From assembly GCA_014879855.1 (NCBI GenBank), contig JACSRH010000121.1:1-40248 (forward strand): a DNA stretch of 40,248 nucleotides. The letters run 5' to 3'. Under the pieces are notes generated by a model. It searched no databases. It had not been told where the DNA came from and saw nothing but the letters and a program-made list of their open reading frames with translations. Position numbers and translations under genes: made by a program. Of the stretch, positions 40,019 to 40,248 are shown one piece after another; the first letter of the stretch is position 1, and the number at the start of each line of letters is the position of its first letter. The stretch comes from Caldilineaceae bacterium. Its GTDB lineage: Bacteria > Chloroflexota > Anaerolineae > Caldilineales > Caldilineaceae.

Positions 40019-40046
40019 TAATAAGGCGAAAATAATCGCAGGTCAA
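40018..40046 (-). promoter_or_regulatory. candidate promoter of the liv operon
   Basis: On the minus strand TTGACC (40046-40041) and TATTAT (40023-40018) lie exactly 17 bp apart; each matches five of six consensus bases. Transcription would start near 40011 and run left to livK. No other strong pair was found between this site and the gene. Confidence 0.6.
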
Positions 40047-40248
40047 GTAGTCAACCCTTTTTCCGCCCTTTTTCTTTTCAGATTGGCCGTGTCTATAAGG
40101 TGATGCCAAACGCCGGTCAACGTGCACGGAACCGCTTGATCTGGACGTTGGGCTTAACCGGCAGCAGCCTGCTGTAAGCAACTGTTTGAACAGGGACAAA
40201 TTTGACGCAGAGAGGCGCAAAGGAGCAGAGGCTCGCAGAGGAACAACA
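40047..40248. other. right-edge gene-free sequence
   Basis: No gene is supported in the last 200 bp. The last about 45 bases (from about 40202) are built of CGCAGAGAGGCGCAAAGG-like units (GCAGAGG repeated). This resembles a purine-rich intergenic repeat often seen in Chloroflexota and cyanobacteria; this is recall, not a search. Confidence 0.4.

Overview
The window is GC-rich chromosomal DNA from a free-living heterotrophic bacterium. Gene content and style suggest a Chloroflexota member, possibly of the Anaerolineae/Caldilinea type: the phosphofructokinase variant, CgeB-like glycosyltransferases, the Liv transporter and many intergenic hairpins. This placement is inference from recalled homologues; there is no rRNA in the window to confirm it. 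Almost every gene is a recognisable metabolic gene. I see no prophage, insertion sequence, CRISPR array, rRNA or tRNA.

Layout. (1) 1-2000: a gene tail, a HicB-like remnant, a YccF-type membrane protein, an unknown membrane protein and a truncated SRPBCC-like gene. (2) 2199-12065: a tightly coupled plus-strand cluster of eight genes for an unknown glycoside. It holds a sugar-nucleotide epimerase, a glycosidase fused to a second epimerase, a zinc-type dehydrogenase, a GT4 glycosyltransferase, three CgeB-like glycosyltransferases in tandem and a methyltransferase. (3) 12229-16723: 6-phosphofructokinase, a FAD/Rieske oxidoreductase and, convergent to it, an FTR1 iron permease. (4) 17182-22498: an L-arabinose-type operon (FucI/AraA-fold isomerase, degenerate M24 homologue, ribulokinase, ribulose-5-phosphate 4-epimerase) behind a promoter with a LacI-like operator. 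(5) 22573-27369: YabN/MazG-type pyrophosphohydrolase, small membrane protein, YceI lipoprotein, and a two-gene nucleoside-salvage pair (nucleoside hydrolase and PfkB kinase). (6) 27493-39532, all minus strand: branched-chain amino acid synthesis (ilvB, ilvN, ilvC, a short pyruvate kinase, a 43-codon ORF, leuA) and, upstream of it, a complete branched-chain amino acid ABC transporter (livK-H-M-G-F).

The most informative regulatory structure lies in front of ilvB. A good promoter is followed by a 30-residue Ile/Leu/Val-rich leader peptide, an intrinsic terminator, and a segment at the end of the leader ORF that can pair with the terminator's 5' arm. This is a complete transcription attenuator by inspection. 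leuA has a separate 43-aa Leu-containing ORF that overlaps its start codon and sits behind an extended -10 box. The liv operon has a good promoter about 480 nt upstream of livK. Together these suggest that uptake and synthesis of branched-chain amino acids are each controlled from long leaders.

Five roughly 80-170 bp inverted repeats built from a heptamer-like GAGATTN / NAATCTC unit sit only between genes of two operons (ara and ilv-leu). The best candidates for undescribed biology are the glycoside cluster with its glycosidase-epimerase fusion, the degenerate M24 protein in the arabinose operon, the leuA upstream ORF and the heptamer hairpins.
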